Assembly (NCBI RefSeq): GCF_016785085.1
Contig: NZ_JAENHO010000003.1
Span: forward strand, 310,001 to 374,000
Length of the DNA: 64,000 nt
From: Paractinoplanes lichenicola
GTDB taxonomy: Bacteria > Actinomycetota > Actinomycetes > Mycobacteriales > Micromonosporaceae
Direction: 5' to 3'
Positions 1 through 7,711 of the stretch are shown piece by piece. The position numbers and the translations under genes were made by a program. How positions within the stretch are numbered: position 1 is the stretch's first letter; each line of letters starts with the position of its first letter. Below the pieces are notes generated by a model that saw only the letters and a list, made by a program, of their open reading frames with translations, ran no database searches and was not told the DNA's origin.

Positions 1-1
1 G

Positions 2-91
2 AGGGCAGCAGCCAACCTGGTCCTGCCCATCGGCCATGCCCCTTCCGGTCGCTCCGACGTCGCAGTCCTGCGGCGCCGGGGCGAACGTTAG
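2..91 (+). CDS. Possible C-terminal fragment of an unidentified gene
   Basis: A reading frame is open from the left edge to a TAG at 89-91 and would end a protein with ...SGRSDVAVLRRRGER. About three quarters of its third codon positions are G or C, as expected for coding DNA here, but 29 codons are too few to prove anything. No family is recognised. It would be transcribed towards the convergent fmdB gene. It could equally be non-coding. Confidence 0.25.
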   Translation, partial: RAAANLVLPIGHAPSGRSDVAVLRRRGER

Positions 92-120
92 GCGGGCCGG
101 AAGATCGTCCGCTCGACCCC

Positions 121-146
121 TGTGGATAACCCGGAATTGTGGATAA
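121..146. promoter_or_regulatory. Two DnaA-box-like sites
   Basis: TGTGGATAA occurs twice in the same orientation (121-129 and 138-146), 17 bp apart. Its complement TTATCCACA is the consensus DnaA box. No dnaA or dnaN is nearby, so this is not recognisable as oriC. It may be a titration site or chance. The rest of 92-338 holds a short tandem repeat and a terminator. Confidence 0.4.
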
Positions 147-190
147 CTCGGGGAGCTCCTCGGGGATGGCGTACCTTCACAAAGCCCCCC

Positions 191-259
191 GGGTGGGTGG
201 TCTCGGGGGTTGGCCTTGGTGGGTGGTCTCGGGGGTTGGCCTTGGTGGGTGGTCTCGGG
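191..259. repeat. 26-bp tandem repeat, about 2.6 copies
   Basis: The core GGGTGGTCTCGGG recurs at 195, 221 and 247 with an exact 26-bp period. The units are G-rich on the plus strand (runs of 3-5 G). It lies downstream of the fmdB terminator in non-coding DNA. No function is evident. Confidence 0.8.
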
Positions 260-294
260 TAACGGGACTGGATCTCGGGTGCCAGGGCACGACA

Positions 295-329
295 AACCGC
301 GCCGGCCCTGTTTCGGGCTCGGCGCGGTT
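295..329 (-). terminator. Hairpin terminator after fmdB
   Basis: Arms AACCGCGCCG (295-304) and CGGCGCGGTT (320-329) pair perfectly, with an inner CCC/GGG pairing around a TGTTTC loop. It starts just beyond the fmdB stop codon and is followed on the minus strand by TTGTCGT. This is a good intrinsic-terminator candidate. Confidence 0.7.
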
Positions 330-338
330 CGGAGTGGG

Positions 339-722
339 TCAGGACGCGGCGGGGGTCTTCGAGCTGCTTGACGAGGACGTCGTGGAGGACGAAGTCGACG
401 AGCCGGACGAGGACGAGGAGCTCGAGGACGACGAGTCACCCGAGGACGAGGTCGACGTCGAGGACGTGGACGATGGCGTGGAGCTCGCGGCGGCGTCCTT
501 CTTCGTGGACTCGTTGCTGCCGGACTTCTCGGCGCCCACGTTGCCGGAGCGGGAGTCGTTTCGGTAGAAGCCCGAACCCTTGAAGACGATGCCGACCGAG
601 TTGAAGACCTTGCGGAGTTTGCCCTGGCAGTTCGGGCATTCGGTCAGGGCCGCGTCGGAGAACGACTGCACGGCCTCGAGCTGGTGTCCGCACTCGGTGC
701 AGGCGTACTGGTAGGTAGGCAC
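339..722 (-). CDS. FmdB/Ruc-type zinc-ribbon protein with Ser/Asp-rich tail
   Basis: A protein of 127 aa. The N-terminus has a four-cysteine zinc ribbon (CTECG near residue 9, CPNC near residue 29) in the FmdB regulatory-protein fold, ending in a VGIVFKGSGFYRND motif. Beyond about residue 62 it is low-complexity Ser/Thr/Asp-rich. This architecture and the neighbouring 5-FTHF cyclo-ligase and galU match M. tuberculosis Rv0991c, described as a redox-regulated chaperone (Ruc). The GTG start at 722 is chosen because GGAGGA lies 3 bases upstream and the zinc ribbon begins immediately; a longer in-frame ATG start at 803 would run through the CIRCE-like operator. Chaperone function is inferred from the family, and the disordered tail fits it. 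Confidence 0.85.
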   Translation of the reverse strand: MPTYQYACTECGHQLEAVQSFSDAALTECPNCQGKLRKVFNSVGIVFKGSGFYRNDSRSGNVGAEKSGSNESTKKDAAASSTPSSTSSTSTSSSGDSSSSSSSSSSGSSTSSSTTSSSSSSKTPAAS

Positions 723-747
723 GGCTCCTCCGGATCTGGTCGGCTGC

Positions 748-773
748 TGGCACTCGCCAACTCCGAGTGCCAA
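748..773 (-). promoter_or_regulatory. CIRCE-like operator (HrcA site) upstream of fmdB
   Basis: TGGCACTC (748-755), 9 bases, then GAGTGCCA (765-772) is an 8-bp inverted repeat. It has the spacing and core of CIRCE, the HrcA binding site (consensus TTAGCACTC-N9-GAGTGCTAA). A possible minus-strand -10, CAACAT (777-772), abuts the site, so HrcA bound here would block transcription. The site is 26 bp ahead of the proposed GTG start. Confidence 0.75.
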
Positions 774-822
774 TGTTGCGCCATCGGAGGTCATTTCGTC
801 CACTCGGCCTGCTGGCTGAGCG

Positions 823-1458
823 TCAGTTGCCGAAAACGGTCAGACCGGCGCCGGGGGTGATGGCGGCGTGGACGGGGCGGTCGTGGGGTTCGGCCGGCAC
901 GTGGTCGACCAGCTCACCGTCGTGCAGCAGGGCCACCACGAACGTATCCCCGGTCAGGCGGGCCAGCGCCCGGTCGTAGGAGCCGCCGCCCCGGCCCATG
1001 CGCATGCCGCGGCGGTCGACGGCGAGCGCGGGCACGAAGACGAGCCGCGCCCGGGCGACGGCCGTGACGCCGAGCCGGGGGCCGGCGGGCTCAAGCAGCC
1101 CGCGCGGGCCGGTGACGAGCGGCTCGCGGGGACCGGTGGCCAGACGCGAAGGGGTGGGGGACGGATACGCGGCCCAGTCGAGGTCGTTGTCCGGAAGGAG
1201 GACGGGCAACAGCACCGGGGCATGGGCGGAAAGCGACACCACCAGATCGGCGCCGCCCGGCTCGCGACCCACCGGCACGTACGCCGCCAGCAGGGGACGG
1301 TCCTCACGGCGTACGAGGGAAAGGGCTTGATCTTGAATGGCGACGGCGGCGGAGGTCAACGCGGAGGGTGTCAGGGCGCGACGGGAAGTGAGCAGCCGAT
1401 TGCGTAGCGCAGTCTTCTCGGCGCGAGATCTTTCCGCATCACGGGTTAAATCGGGCAC
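823..1458 (-). CDS. 5-formyltetrahydrofolate cyclo-ligase
   Basis: A protein of 211 aa. It converts 5-formyl-THF to 5,10-methenyl-THF with ATP in one-carbon metabolism, in the cytoplasm. Seen are the N-terminal basic helix (AEKTALRNRLLTSRRAL), a PVGREPG stretch and the family signature GMRMGRGGGSYDRAL near residues 150-165. Length is typical. The GTG start at 1458 has a GGGGGTG ribosome site and gives the usual N-terminus; an ATG at 1494 would overlap the divergent diguanylate cyclase leader. It sits between fmdB and galU exactly as Rv0992c does in mycobacteria. Confidence 0.9.
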   Translation of the reverse strand: MPDLTRDAERSRAEKTALRNRLLTSRRALTPSALTSAAVAIQDQALSLVRREDRPLLAAYVPVGREPGGADLVVSLSAHAPVLLPVLLPDNDLDWAAYPSPTPSRLATGPREPLVTGPRGLLEPAGPRLGVTAVARARLVFVPALAVDRRGMRMGRGGGSYDRALARLTGDTFVVALLHDGELVDHVPAEPHDRPVHAAITPGAGLTVFGN

Positions 1459-1539
1459 GCAACACCCCCTTTTGAAAACCGGCAAACGGTGCACACTATG
1501 TCAGCATCGCTCCAAAGAGGGCCATTCCCGGGAGGATGC

Positions 1540-3525
1540 GTGACGCTGCGTGGCCGGCTCACCACCGCCTTTCTGGTGGTCGTGCTCGGTCCGGTCCTGC
1601 TCGGGTCCATCTTTGTCGCCATAACTGTCGCCACGGTGAGCCGGGATCGGACCGCCGAGCGGCTCGACCATGCCACGACGACGGTGCGGACGGGAATGGC
1701 GGCGGCCTGCCGGCAGCTGCAGGCGGCGGCCGACGCGGTGGCGGTGGTCCCCCCGGACGACCGGTCGGCGGTGGCGAGCCAGCTGATCACACGCGGTCTG
1801 GCCACCGACATCAAGATTGTCGGGCAGGTGACGGCGCGGGCCGGCGGGACGACGATTCCGGCGCCGCGACCGGTCGAGTTCACCGGCTGGCAGGACTGCG
1901 CGGCTCCGGCGGACGGGCCGGCCACCGCGATCGCCGCCCGCTCGATGGCCGGCAACGAGCTGGTCACCGCCGCGCAGAACGTCGACCAGGCCTTTCTCGC
2001 CCGGCTGGCCGCCGCCAGCGGCACCGAGGTCAGCCTGACCGGCGGCGATCGGCCGAGCGAGGAGCATCGTCGCCTCCAGGCCGAGCCCGGCCAGCCCCTG
2101 CACCTCACGCTGATCGTTCCCCCGAGCAAACCCACCTTCCTGTACGCCCTGCTGCCCGCCGTGGTGCTCGCCGTCGCGCTGGCCGCCGTGCTGGTGGCGC
2201 GATGGCTGGCCTACTCGACCACCCGCCCGTTGGGCGAGCTGGCCTGGGCCGCCGACCGGGTGGCCGACGGCGACCTGGACACCCGCGTACCGATTCTGCG
2301 CGCCGACGAACTGGGCCGGCTCGCCGCCACCTTCAACCGGATGACCCGCGAGCTGCAGGCGTACGTGCAGGCGCTGACGGCCAGCCGGGACCAGCTGCGC
2401 GGGCATCTGGCGATCCTCGGCGAGACGCTGTCGAGCACCCACGACCTGCACCGGATCCTGCAGGTCATTCTGCGTACGGCCCTGGCCGCGACCGGGGCCC
2501 GGGCCGGTCTCGTGCTGCTGCTCGACCCGGCCACCGACCAGCTGGTCGCCCGTTGCGGCGTGGGGCTGCCGGGCGACTGGGACGTGCCCGACAGCGAGCT
2601 GATCAAGCGGCGGCTGCCGATCGGGCCGGGCGTGCTCGGGGCGGTGGCCGCGACCGGCGAGCCGCGGCGGGGGCAGGGTTCGCCGGCGTCGGCCGAGCCG
2701 CCCTGTCTCACGTACGTGGCCGTGCCGATCTGTGCCCCCGCGGTGGCCGAGGAACCGGGCGACCCGCAGCCGCTGCCCGACACGCTCGGGGTGCTCGCCC
2801 TCTACGACCGGGTCGGCGGGGACGCGTTCGACGACGCCGACTTGCACACCTTGCGTACGTTCGCCGGACAGGCCGGAGTGGCCGTACACAACGTACGGAT
2901 GCACGAGGAGGCGCAGCGGCTGTCGCTGACCGACCCCCTGACCGGGCTGTGGAACTACCGTTACCTGCGGGAATCGTTGCGCCGGGAGGTGGAGCGGGCC
3001 AGCCGATTCGGGCGCATGCTCGCGGTCCTGGTGCTCGACCTCGATCACTTCAAGGAGGTGAACGACACGTACGGGCATGCGGCCGGTGACGCGGTGCTGG
3101 GCGAGTTCGCCCGGCGGATCCGGGTCGGGCTGCGCGAGGTCGACGTGGCGTTCCGCCAGGGTGGCGAGGAGTTCGTGGTGCTGCTGCCGGAGACCGACGC
3201 GTACGGTGGCGCGATCGTCGCCGAGCGTCTCGGTGCGGCGGTGCGCAGCCGTCCCGTGGCCGTCGACGGTGTCCAGATTCCGATCACGGTGTCGATCGGA
3301 GTGGCGGTCTATCCCGAGCACGGCGAGAATTCGGTGCAGGTGCTCGCGGCCGCCGACCGCGCGCTGTACGCGGCCAAGAACGCCGGACGCGACACGTACC
3401 GGTTGGCGGAACCCGGGGATGTGACGAAGTCAGGGGTTTCTTCCGACGATCATGAAGGAAACTTTGATCAGACGACGGCCGTGCCGGGTGGGTTACGACC
3501 GCAGCAACACAGGCGTGGCCGCTAG
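1540..3525 (+). CDS. Membrane diguanylate cyclase: sensor-HAMP-GAF-GGDEF
   Basis: A protein of 661 aa that should make cyclic di-GMP at the membrane. TM1 is at about 8-30, an extracytoplasmic sensor of about 170 aa follows, TM2 is at about 199-222, HAMP at 225-277, GAF at 305-460 and GGDEF at 462-624. The active-site motif is GGEEF (541-545) and an RxxD inhibitory site (REVD) lies 5 residues before it, so it looks catalytically competent with product inhibition. GTG at 1540 is preferred because GGGAGGA lies 6 bases upstream; an ATG at 1489 lacks one. It is divergent from the cyclo-ligase and stops 39 bp before galU. The ligand of the sensor domain is unknown. Confidence 0.9.
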   Translation: MTLRGRLTTAFLVVVLGPVLLGSIFVAITVATVSRDRTAERLDHATTTVRTGMAAACRQLQAAADAVAVVPPDDRSAVASQLITRGLATDIKIVGQVTARAGGTTIPAPRPVEFTGWQDCAAPADGPATAIAARSMAGNELVTAAQNVDQAFLARLAAASGTEVSLTGGDRPSEEHRRLQAEPGQPLHLTLIVPPSKPTFLYALLPAVVLAVALAAVLVARWLAYSTTRPLGELAWAADRVADGDLDTRVPILRADELGRLAATFNRMTRELQAYVQALTASRDQLRGHLAILGETLSSTHDLHRILQVILRTALAATGARAGLVLLLDPATDQLVARCGVGLPGDWDVPDSELIKRRLPIGPGVLGAVAATGEPRRGQGSPASAEPPCLTYVAVPICAPAVAEEPGDPQPLPDTLGVLALYDRVGGDAFDDADLHTLRTFAGQAGVAVHNVRMHEEAQRLSLTDPLTGLWNYRYLRESLRREVERASRFGRMLAVLVLDLDHFKEVNDTYGHAAGDAVLGEFARRIRVGLREVDVAFRQGGEEFVVLLPETDAYGGAIVAERLGAAVRSRPVAVDGVQIPITVSIGVAVYPEHGENSVQVLAAADRALYAAKNAGRDTYRLAEPGDVTKSGVSSDDHEGNFDQTTAVPGGLRPQQHRRGR

Positions 3526-3564
3526 TCTCGCGGCATACCCCGGGCAGGACCGAGCGAAAGTGCG

Positions 3565-4491
3565 GTGACCTTGATGACCACGAACGGGCAGGCGCCCGGC
3601 CGCCGGGCGGTGAAGGCCGTCATCCCGGCGGCGGGCATGGCGACCCGGTTCCTGCCGGCCACCAAGGCCGTGCCGAAGGAACTGCTGCCCGTGGTCGACC
3701 GGCCCGTCCTGCAGTACATCGTGGAGGAGGCCGCGGCCGCCGGGATCACCGACGTGCTGCTGGTCACCGGCCGGGGCAAGACCTCGATGGTCGACCACTT
3801 CGACCGGCGGCCCGACGTCGAGGCCCGGCTGGAGGAGAAGGGCGACACCAAGCGGCTGGCCGAGGTGCGCCGCACGAGCGAGCTCGCCGACATCTACACC
3901 GTCCGGCAGGGGGAGGCGCTCGGGCTCGGCCACGCGGTCGGCACCGCCGCCTCGCACGTCGGCGACAACGCCTTCGCGGTGCTGCTGGGCGACGAGTTCG
4001 TCGAGCTCGACAAGCCACTGCTGCCCGCGATGCTCGACCTGCAAGCCCGTACGGGGGGAATTGTCCTGGCCCTGGGTGAGGTGAAGCCGGAGGAGACGTC
4101 GCGCTACGGCATCGCCTCGGTCAACCCGTCGGCCGAGGGCGGCGACGACGTCGTCGAGGTCACCGGGCTGGTCGAGAAGCCCGACCCCGACGAGGCGCCG
4201 AGCAACCTGGCCGTGCTCGGCCGCTACATCCTGCCCGCGAGCATCTTCGAGGCGATCGCGAACACCAAGCCCGGCAGCGGCGGCGAGATCCAGCTGACCG
4301 ACGCGATGGCGCAGCTGCTGGCCGACGGCGTGCCCGTGCACGCGGTCGTCTACGGCGGGCACCGCTACGACACCGGCATGCCGCTGGGCTACCTGCAGAC
4401 GGTCGTCATGCTGGCCGCGCAGCGCGACGACCTGGGCGAGGAGTTCCGGAGCTGGCTGGCCGAGTTCGTCGCCGGCGGTGCGAAGGGATGA
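3565..4491 (+). CDS. galU: UTP-glucose-1-phosphate uridylyltransferase
   Basis: A protein of 308 aa. It makes UDP-glucose from UTP and glucose-1-phosphate for envelope and storage glycans. The nucleotidyl-transferase signature is present near residues 20-45 (PAAGMATRFLPATKAVPKEL), as are GLGHAV, LLGDE and VEKP further on. GTG at 3565 follows a weak GAAAG site; an ATG at 3574 is an alternative. It is first of a tight group with glp, rimJ and sepX and overlaps glp by 4 bp. The same order is found in mycobacteria (Rv0993-Rv0996) and corynebacteria. Confidence 0.93.
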   Translation: MTLMTTNGQAPGRRAVKAVIPAAGMATRFLPATKAVPKELLPVVDRPVLQYIVEEAAAAGITDVLLVTGRGKTSMVDHFDRRPDVEARLEEKGDTKRLAEVRRTSELADIYTVRQGEALGLGHAVGTAASHVGDNAFAVLLGDEFVELDKPLLPAMLDLQARTGGIVLALGEVKPEETSRYGIASVNPSAEGGDDVVEVTGLVEKPDPDEAPSNLAVLGRYILPASIFEAIANTKPGSGGEIQLTDAMAQLLADGVPVHAVVYGGHRYDTGMPLGYLQTVVMLAAQRDDLGEEFRSWLAEFVAGGAKG

Positions 4492-5795
4492 CGGCAACGG
4501 CCGATGCCGAGGCGGCCGCCAACGAGCTGATGCCTCTCGCCGAATACCTGGGCAGCGTGCTGCGCAGGCTTCGCGCGCTGCCCCCGCTCGACCTCGACCT
4601 GACCCAGGCGCACGGCAACGTGCTGGCCAACGACGTGCTCGCGCCGCACCCCTATCCCGCCTTCGACCAGGCCGCGATCGACGGCTACGCGGCCCGCTGG
4701 GAAGACCTGACCGGGGCCGGGCGGGTCGGCTCGCATCCGTCGCTGGGGCGCTTCGAGGGCGGCCGGCCGGTGCGGCTCAACGTCGTGGGCGACCTCGGCG
4801 CGGCGAGCTGGCGTCCCGTACGCCTCAACCCCGGCACCTGCTTCTCGGTGGCGGCCGGGGCGCCGCTGCCCATCGGCTCCGACGTGGTCGTGCCCGTGCA
4901 CTGGACCGATCAGGGCATGGCCGCCGTCGAGATCCAGCACGCGCCCAAGCGGGGCTCCGGCGTACGGCGGGCCGGCGACGAAGTGGCCGCGGGGCAGGTG
5001 CTCGCGCCGGCCGGGGCGTACGTGACCCCGGCCATGGTGGCCACGTTCGCCGCCTCCGGCATCGGGCACGTCGTGGTGCGGCCCAGCCCCCGCGTCGTGG
5101 TCGTGGCGACCGGTGACGAGCTGGTCGACGTGGGCCGGCCCAGCCAGCCCGGCCAGATAGTGGACGCCAACTCGCATGCGCTGACGGCGGCCGCGGTCGA
5201 GGCGGGCGCCCTGGCCTACCGGATCGGCATCTGCGACGACGACCCCGAGGGCCTGCGCGGCCTGCTCGAGGATCAGACCCTGCGAGCCGACCTGATCATC
5301 ACCACCGGCGGCACCGGCACCGGCCCCGGCGACATGCTGCGCCGCGTGCTGTCCCGGCGCGACCCCGGCCGCGGCGCGGTCGAGTTCACCGACGTCGCGC
5401 TCAGTCCCGGCGCGACCCTCGGCTTCGGCACGGTCGGCGGCGAGGAGGTGCCGGTCGTCTGCCTGCCCGGCGAGCCCGGTTCGGCGCTGATCGGCTTCGA
5501 GGTGCTGGCCCGCCCGGTCATCCAGCTGCTGGCCGGGGCCGAGCCGGTGTTCCGTACGAGTGTGAAGGCGCACCTGCTGGAGACGATCTCCTCCCCGGGC
5601 GGCCTGCGGGAGTTCCGTCCCGCGCACGTGGCCGAACGGCGCGGCGGGGGACATACGGTGCAACCGCTGGCCGGTGGGCCGTACACTCTCTCCGGCCTGG
5701 CCGAGGCCAACGGACTGCTGGTGCTCGGCGAGCGGGTCACCACGGCGGCCGCCGGCTCGACCGTGGATGTGCTGCTTCTCGACCGGAGGCGATAG
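4488..5795 (+). CDS. glp: MoeA/gephyrin-like protein (Glp type)
   Basis: A protein of 435 aa with the MoeA fold: N-terminal linker domain, MoCF/MogA-like domain (TTGGTGTGPGD near residue 270) and C-terminal beta domain. MoeA proteins insert molybdate into molybdopterin. However, the copy placed between galU and rimJ with a sepX/glpR-like gene downstream corresponds by position to Glp of Corynebacterium glutamicum, a gephyrin-like protein that works with FtsZ and its membrane receptor GlpR. No other molybdenum-cofactor gene is in this window. Which role applies here is inference from synteny. The start ATG overlaps the galU stop (ATGA) and rimJ begins directly after the stop. Confidence 0.85.
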   Translation: MTATADAEAAANELMPLAEYLGSVLRRLRALPPLDLDLTQAHGNVLANDVLAPHPYPAFDQAAIDGYAARWEDLTGAGRVGSHPSLGRFEGGRPVRLNVVGDLGAASWRPVRLNPGTCFSVAAGAPLPIGSDVVVPVHWTDQGMAAVEIQHAPKRGSGVRRAGDEVAAGQVLAPAGAYVTPAMVATFAASGIGHVVVRPSPRVVVVATGDELVDVGRPSQPGQIVDANSHALTAAAVEAGALAYRIGICDDDPEGLRGLLEDQTLRADLIITTGGTGTGPGDMLRRVLSRRDPGRGAVEFTDVALSPGATLGFGTVGGEEVPVVCLPGEPGSALIGFEVLARPVIQLLAGAEPVFRTSVKAHLLETISSPGGLREFRPAHVAERRGGGHTVQPLAGGPYTLSGLAEANGLLVLGERVTTAAAGSTVDVLLLDRRR

Positions 5796-6428
5796 ATGCT
5801 GGGGTCCACACCCGGGTGGCCCGCCGTGCTGGCGGACGGCCCGGTGTTGTTGCGGCCTTACAAGCGCGGCGACGGCCGGTCCTGGTCCGAGGTGCGGATC
5901 GCCAACCAGGAATGGCTCGCCCCTTGGGAGTCGGCGCCGCCCGGCCCGTGGTCCGAGATGAACTCGACCCGCGCCTACAGCTACGTCTACTCCGACATGA
6001 AACGGGCCGCCCGCCGCGGCGACAGCATGCCGTTCGCGGTCTGCCTGCGCGAGGACGACGGCAGCGAGCGGCTCGTCGGCCACGTCAACCTGGGCAACAT
6101 CGTCCGGAGAGCCTTCAGTTCGGCGTACGCGGGGTATTGGGTCGACCATCGGGTGGCCGGCCGCGGCGTCATCCCGACCGCCCTCGCGCTCGCCGTCGAC
6201 CACGCGTTCGGCCCCGGCGGGCTGCACCGCATCGAGGTCAACATCCGCCCCGAGAACCGGCCCTCCCGGCGCGTGGTGGAGAAGCTCGGCTTCCGCGAGG
6301 AGGCCTATCACCAGCGCTACATGCACATCGACGGCGGCTGGCGCGACCACCTCGGCTACGCGTTGACCAGCGAGGAGGTAGCCGCCGAGGGTGGTCTCAT
6401 GGCCCGCTGGCGGCGTGTCCGGGCCTGA
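5796..6428 (+). CDS. rimJ: GNAT N-acetyltransferase, RimJ-like
   Basis: A protein of 210 aa of the GNAT superfamily, RimJ/RimL branch. It would transfer acetyl from acetyl-CoA to a protein N-terminus or other amine. The acetyl-CoA binding region is seen as NRPSRRVVEKLGF near residues 150-165, preceded by the conserved beta-bulge region ending HRIEVNIRPEN. The ATG lies immediately after the glp stop, so translation is probably coupled. The homologue in the same place in M. tuberculosis is Rv0995. The substrate is not known. Confidence 0.88.
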   Translation: MLGSTPGWPAVLADGPVLLRPYKRGDGRSWSEVRIANQEWLAPWESAPPGPWSEMNSTRAYSYVYSDMKRAARRGDSMPFAVCLREDDGSERLVGHVNLGNIVRRAFSSAYAGYWVDHRVAGRGVIPTALALAVDHAFGPGGLHRIEVNIRPENRPSRRVVEKLGFREEAYHQRYMHIDGGWRDHLGYALTSEEVAAEGGLMARWRRVRA

Positions 6429-6582
6429 CCCCGGTGTGCCTTATTGATCCTTACAGCTCGACGCGCGGCGCGTCGGGCGCATTTCCGCAGCTCGCGGCCG
6501 TAATCTCGGGGAGATTGGGTCTTGCGGACCGGCTTGTGAACGTGCACGAGCGGGCCGCCCACAGCTGACGGGAGGGGTGAGG

Positions 6583-7317
6583 GTGCCGACCTCGGTGCTC
6601 CTCGCCGTCCTCGCCGCGGCCGGACTGCTCGCCCTCGCACCGGCGCTGGTACGCCGGTACGACGCCACCGAGCGGCTCGCCGCGGAGCGGGCGTCGTCGA
6701 CGGCGAGGGTGCTTCAGCGCCAGCGCCGTCGTCGTACTGTGCCCGGACGCCGACCGATCAACCCCGGACGGCTGGTCACGGTTACGGTTCCGGCCCCCCT
6801 TTCTCCCCAGAAGCCGCAGCGCCGGCTGCGCCTGGTCACACCCGGCCGCCGACCGGCCCGGCGCCTGCCGGAGCGAAGGCACACCCCGGCGGTCGTCCGC
6901 CGGCGCCGGGTTTTCGCCGCCCTGCTGCTGCTCAATATCATCGAGCTGGTCGGCGTGGCCGCCGTCGGCCCCGGCTTCTGGATCGGCTTCGCGGTCACCG
7001 GCGCGCTGCTGGCGATCGACCTGGTGCACCTGCGCAACCGGGCCCTGGCCGACCGCCGCCGCCGGCGCATCGAGGCCCGCGAGGCGGCGTGGCTGGCCGC
7101 CCAGCAGGCGATGGTCCGCCGCGAACAGGCCCGCCGGGCCCGCGACCGCCGCGAGAAGCAGAAACAGCTGGCTGCGCAGCGCGAGGCGGCCCGCCGTACG
7201 GCGATGGGTCTCGACCGCGACGAGGCGCCGGCCGCGCCGCCGTCGGTGCACTACCGCCGGACCGGAGGGCTGCGGGGGCGGGCCTACGAGGCCGGGGGAC
7301 GACACCACACGGCATAG
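6583..7317 (+). CDS. SepX/GlpR-like membrane protein (cell-division associated)
   Basis: A protein of 244 aa. There is an N-terminal membrane segment at about 3-20, a basic Arg/Pro-rich stretch, two more membrane segments at about 110-128 and 131-149, then a strongly basic helical tail (155-210) rich in RREQARRARDRREKQ-type repeats. Position after galU-glp-rimJ and this topology match actinobacterial SepX (Streptomyces, FtsZ-associated) and GlpR (Corynebacterium, receptor for Glp). GTG at 6583 is chosen because GGAGGGG ends 5 bases upstream; the GTG at 6577 touches that site. Identification is by context and topology, not by alignment. The 154 bp before it shows nothing convincing. Confidence 0.7.
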   Translation: MPTSVLLAVLAAAGLLALAPALVRRYDATERLAAERASSTARVLQRQRRRRTVPGRRPINPGRLVTVTVPAPLSPQKPQRRLRLVTPGRRPARRLPERRHTPAVVRRRRVFAALLLLNIIELVGVAAVGPGFWIGFAVTGALLAIDLVHLRNRALADRRRRRIEAREAAWLAAQQAMVRREQARRARDRREKQKQLAAQREAARRTAMGLDRDEAPAAPPSVHYRRTGGLRGRAYEAGGRHHTA

Positions 7318-7397
7318 GGTGGGGCCGGTTCGCGATCGCTGGTCTAGACCTGTTAACCTTGCCGAGGTTCCACGGACTGCGGTCCGCGGGCTGGTAG

Positions 7398-7471
7398 GGG
7401 GCTGTGGCGCAGTCTGGTAGCGCACCTCGTTCGCATCGAGGGGGTCTGGGGTTCAAATCCCCACAGCTCCA
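7398..7471 (+). tRNA. tRNA-Ala (anticodon CGC)
   Basis: A cloverleaf of 74 nt. The acceptor GGGGCTG pairs with CAGCTCC and includes the G3:U70 wobble pair that is the identity element of alanine tRNAs. The anticodon stem CCTCG/CGAGG encloses TTCGCAT, giving CGC (reads GCG). The T arm is GGGGT/TCAAATC. CCA is not encoded. Confidence 0.95.
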
Positions 7472-7480
7472 CAAACTCTG

Positions 7481-7517
7481 ACGCCTCGTGTCCGCAAACA
7501 ACGCGGACCCGGGGCGT
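7481..7517 (+). terminator. Terminator after tRNA-Ala
   Basis: Arms ACGCCTCGTGTCCGC (7481-7495) and GCGGACCCGGGGCGT (7503-7517) pair nearly fully across a 7-nt loop and are followed by TTGTCAT. It lies 9 bp past the tRNA. Confidence 0.75.
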
Positions 7518-7531
7518 TTGTCATATCTGCT

Positions 7532-7550
7532 CCGGGGGCCGAGCCCCCGG
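7532..7550. terminator. GC hairpin downstream of the 39-codon ORF
   Basis: CCGGGGGC (7532-7539), CGA, GCCCCCGG (7543-7550) is a perfect 8-bp stem. It lies 37 bp beyond the stop of the minus-strand ORF at 7587-7706 and could end that transcript, or back up the tRNA terminator. There is no clear U tract on either side. Confidence 0.5.
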
Positions 7551-7586
7551 ACGCCCCACGGTGCGGTCAGTTGCGCCGGGTGGGGG

Positions 7587-7706
7587 TCAGGCGGGCTGGG
7601 CTGCGGATCTGGGGCAGAGGATCAGTACGCAGCTGGAGACGCGGACGTCGTCCAGTAGTAGGCCGTGGCCGGCCGCCGTCGCGAGGCCGAGAAGGATTCG
7701 TAGCAT
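7587..7706 (-). CDS. Small 39-aa peptide with hydrophobic N-terminus, unknown function
   Basis: The ATG at 7706 is preceded by GGAGGT with a 4-base spacer, one of the strongest ribosome sites in the window. The predicted peptide begins MLRILLGLATAAGHGLLL, then DDVRVSS, and ends CVLILCPRSAAQPA, so it has a hydrophobic half and two cysteines separated by VLIL. The GGAGG lies inside the 3' arm of a perfect 10-bp stem (7712-7749), so translation may be gated by RNA structure. A GC hairpin follows the stop. It matches no family I recognise. A type I toxin-like or peptide-precursor role is only a guess, and no modification enzyme or immunity gene is adjacent. It could also be a spurious ORF. Confidence 0.45.
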   Translation of the reverse strand: MLRILLGLATAAGHGLLLDDVRVSSCVLILCPRSAAQPA

Positions 7707-7711
7707 CGGGA

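Noticed and set aside
4389..6350. Very long open frame on the minus strand across glp and rimJ
   Set aside because: It is antisense to two well-recognised genes; at about 70% GC the opposite frame stays open. The protein is His/Gly/Arg-rich without domains. The same applies to other long antisense frames across the window.
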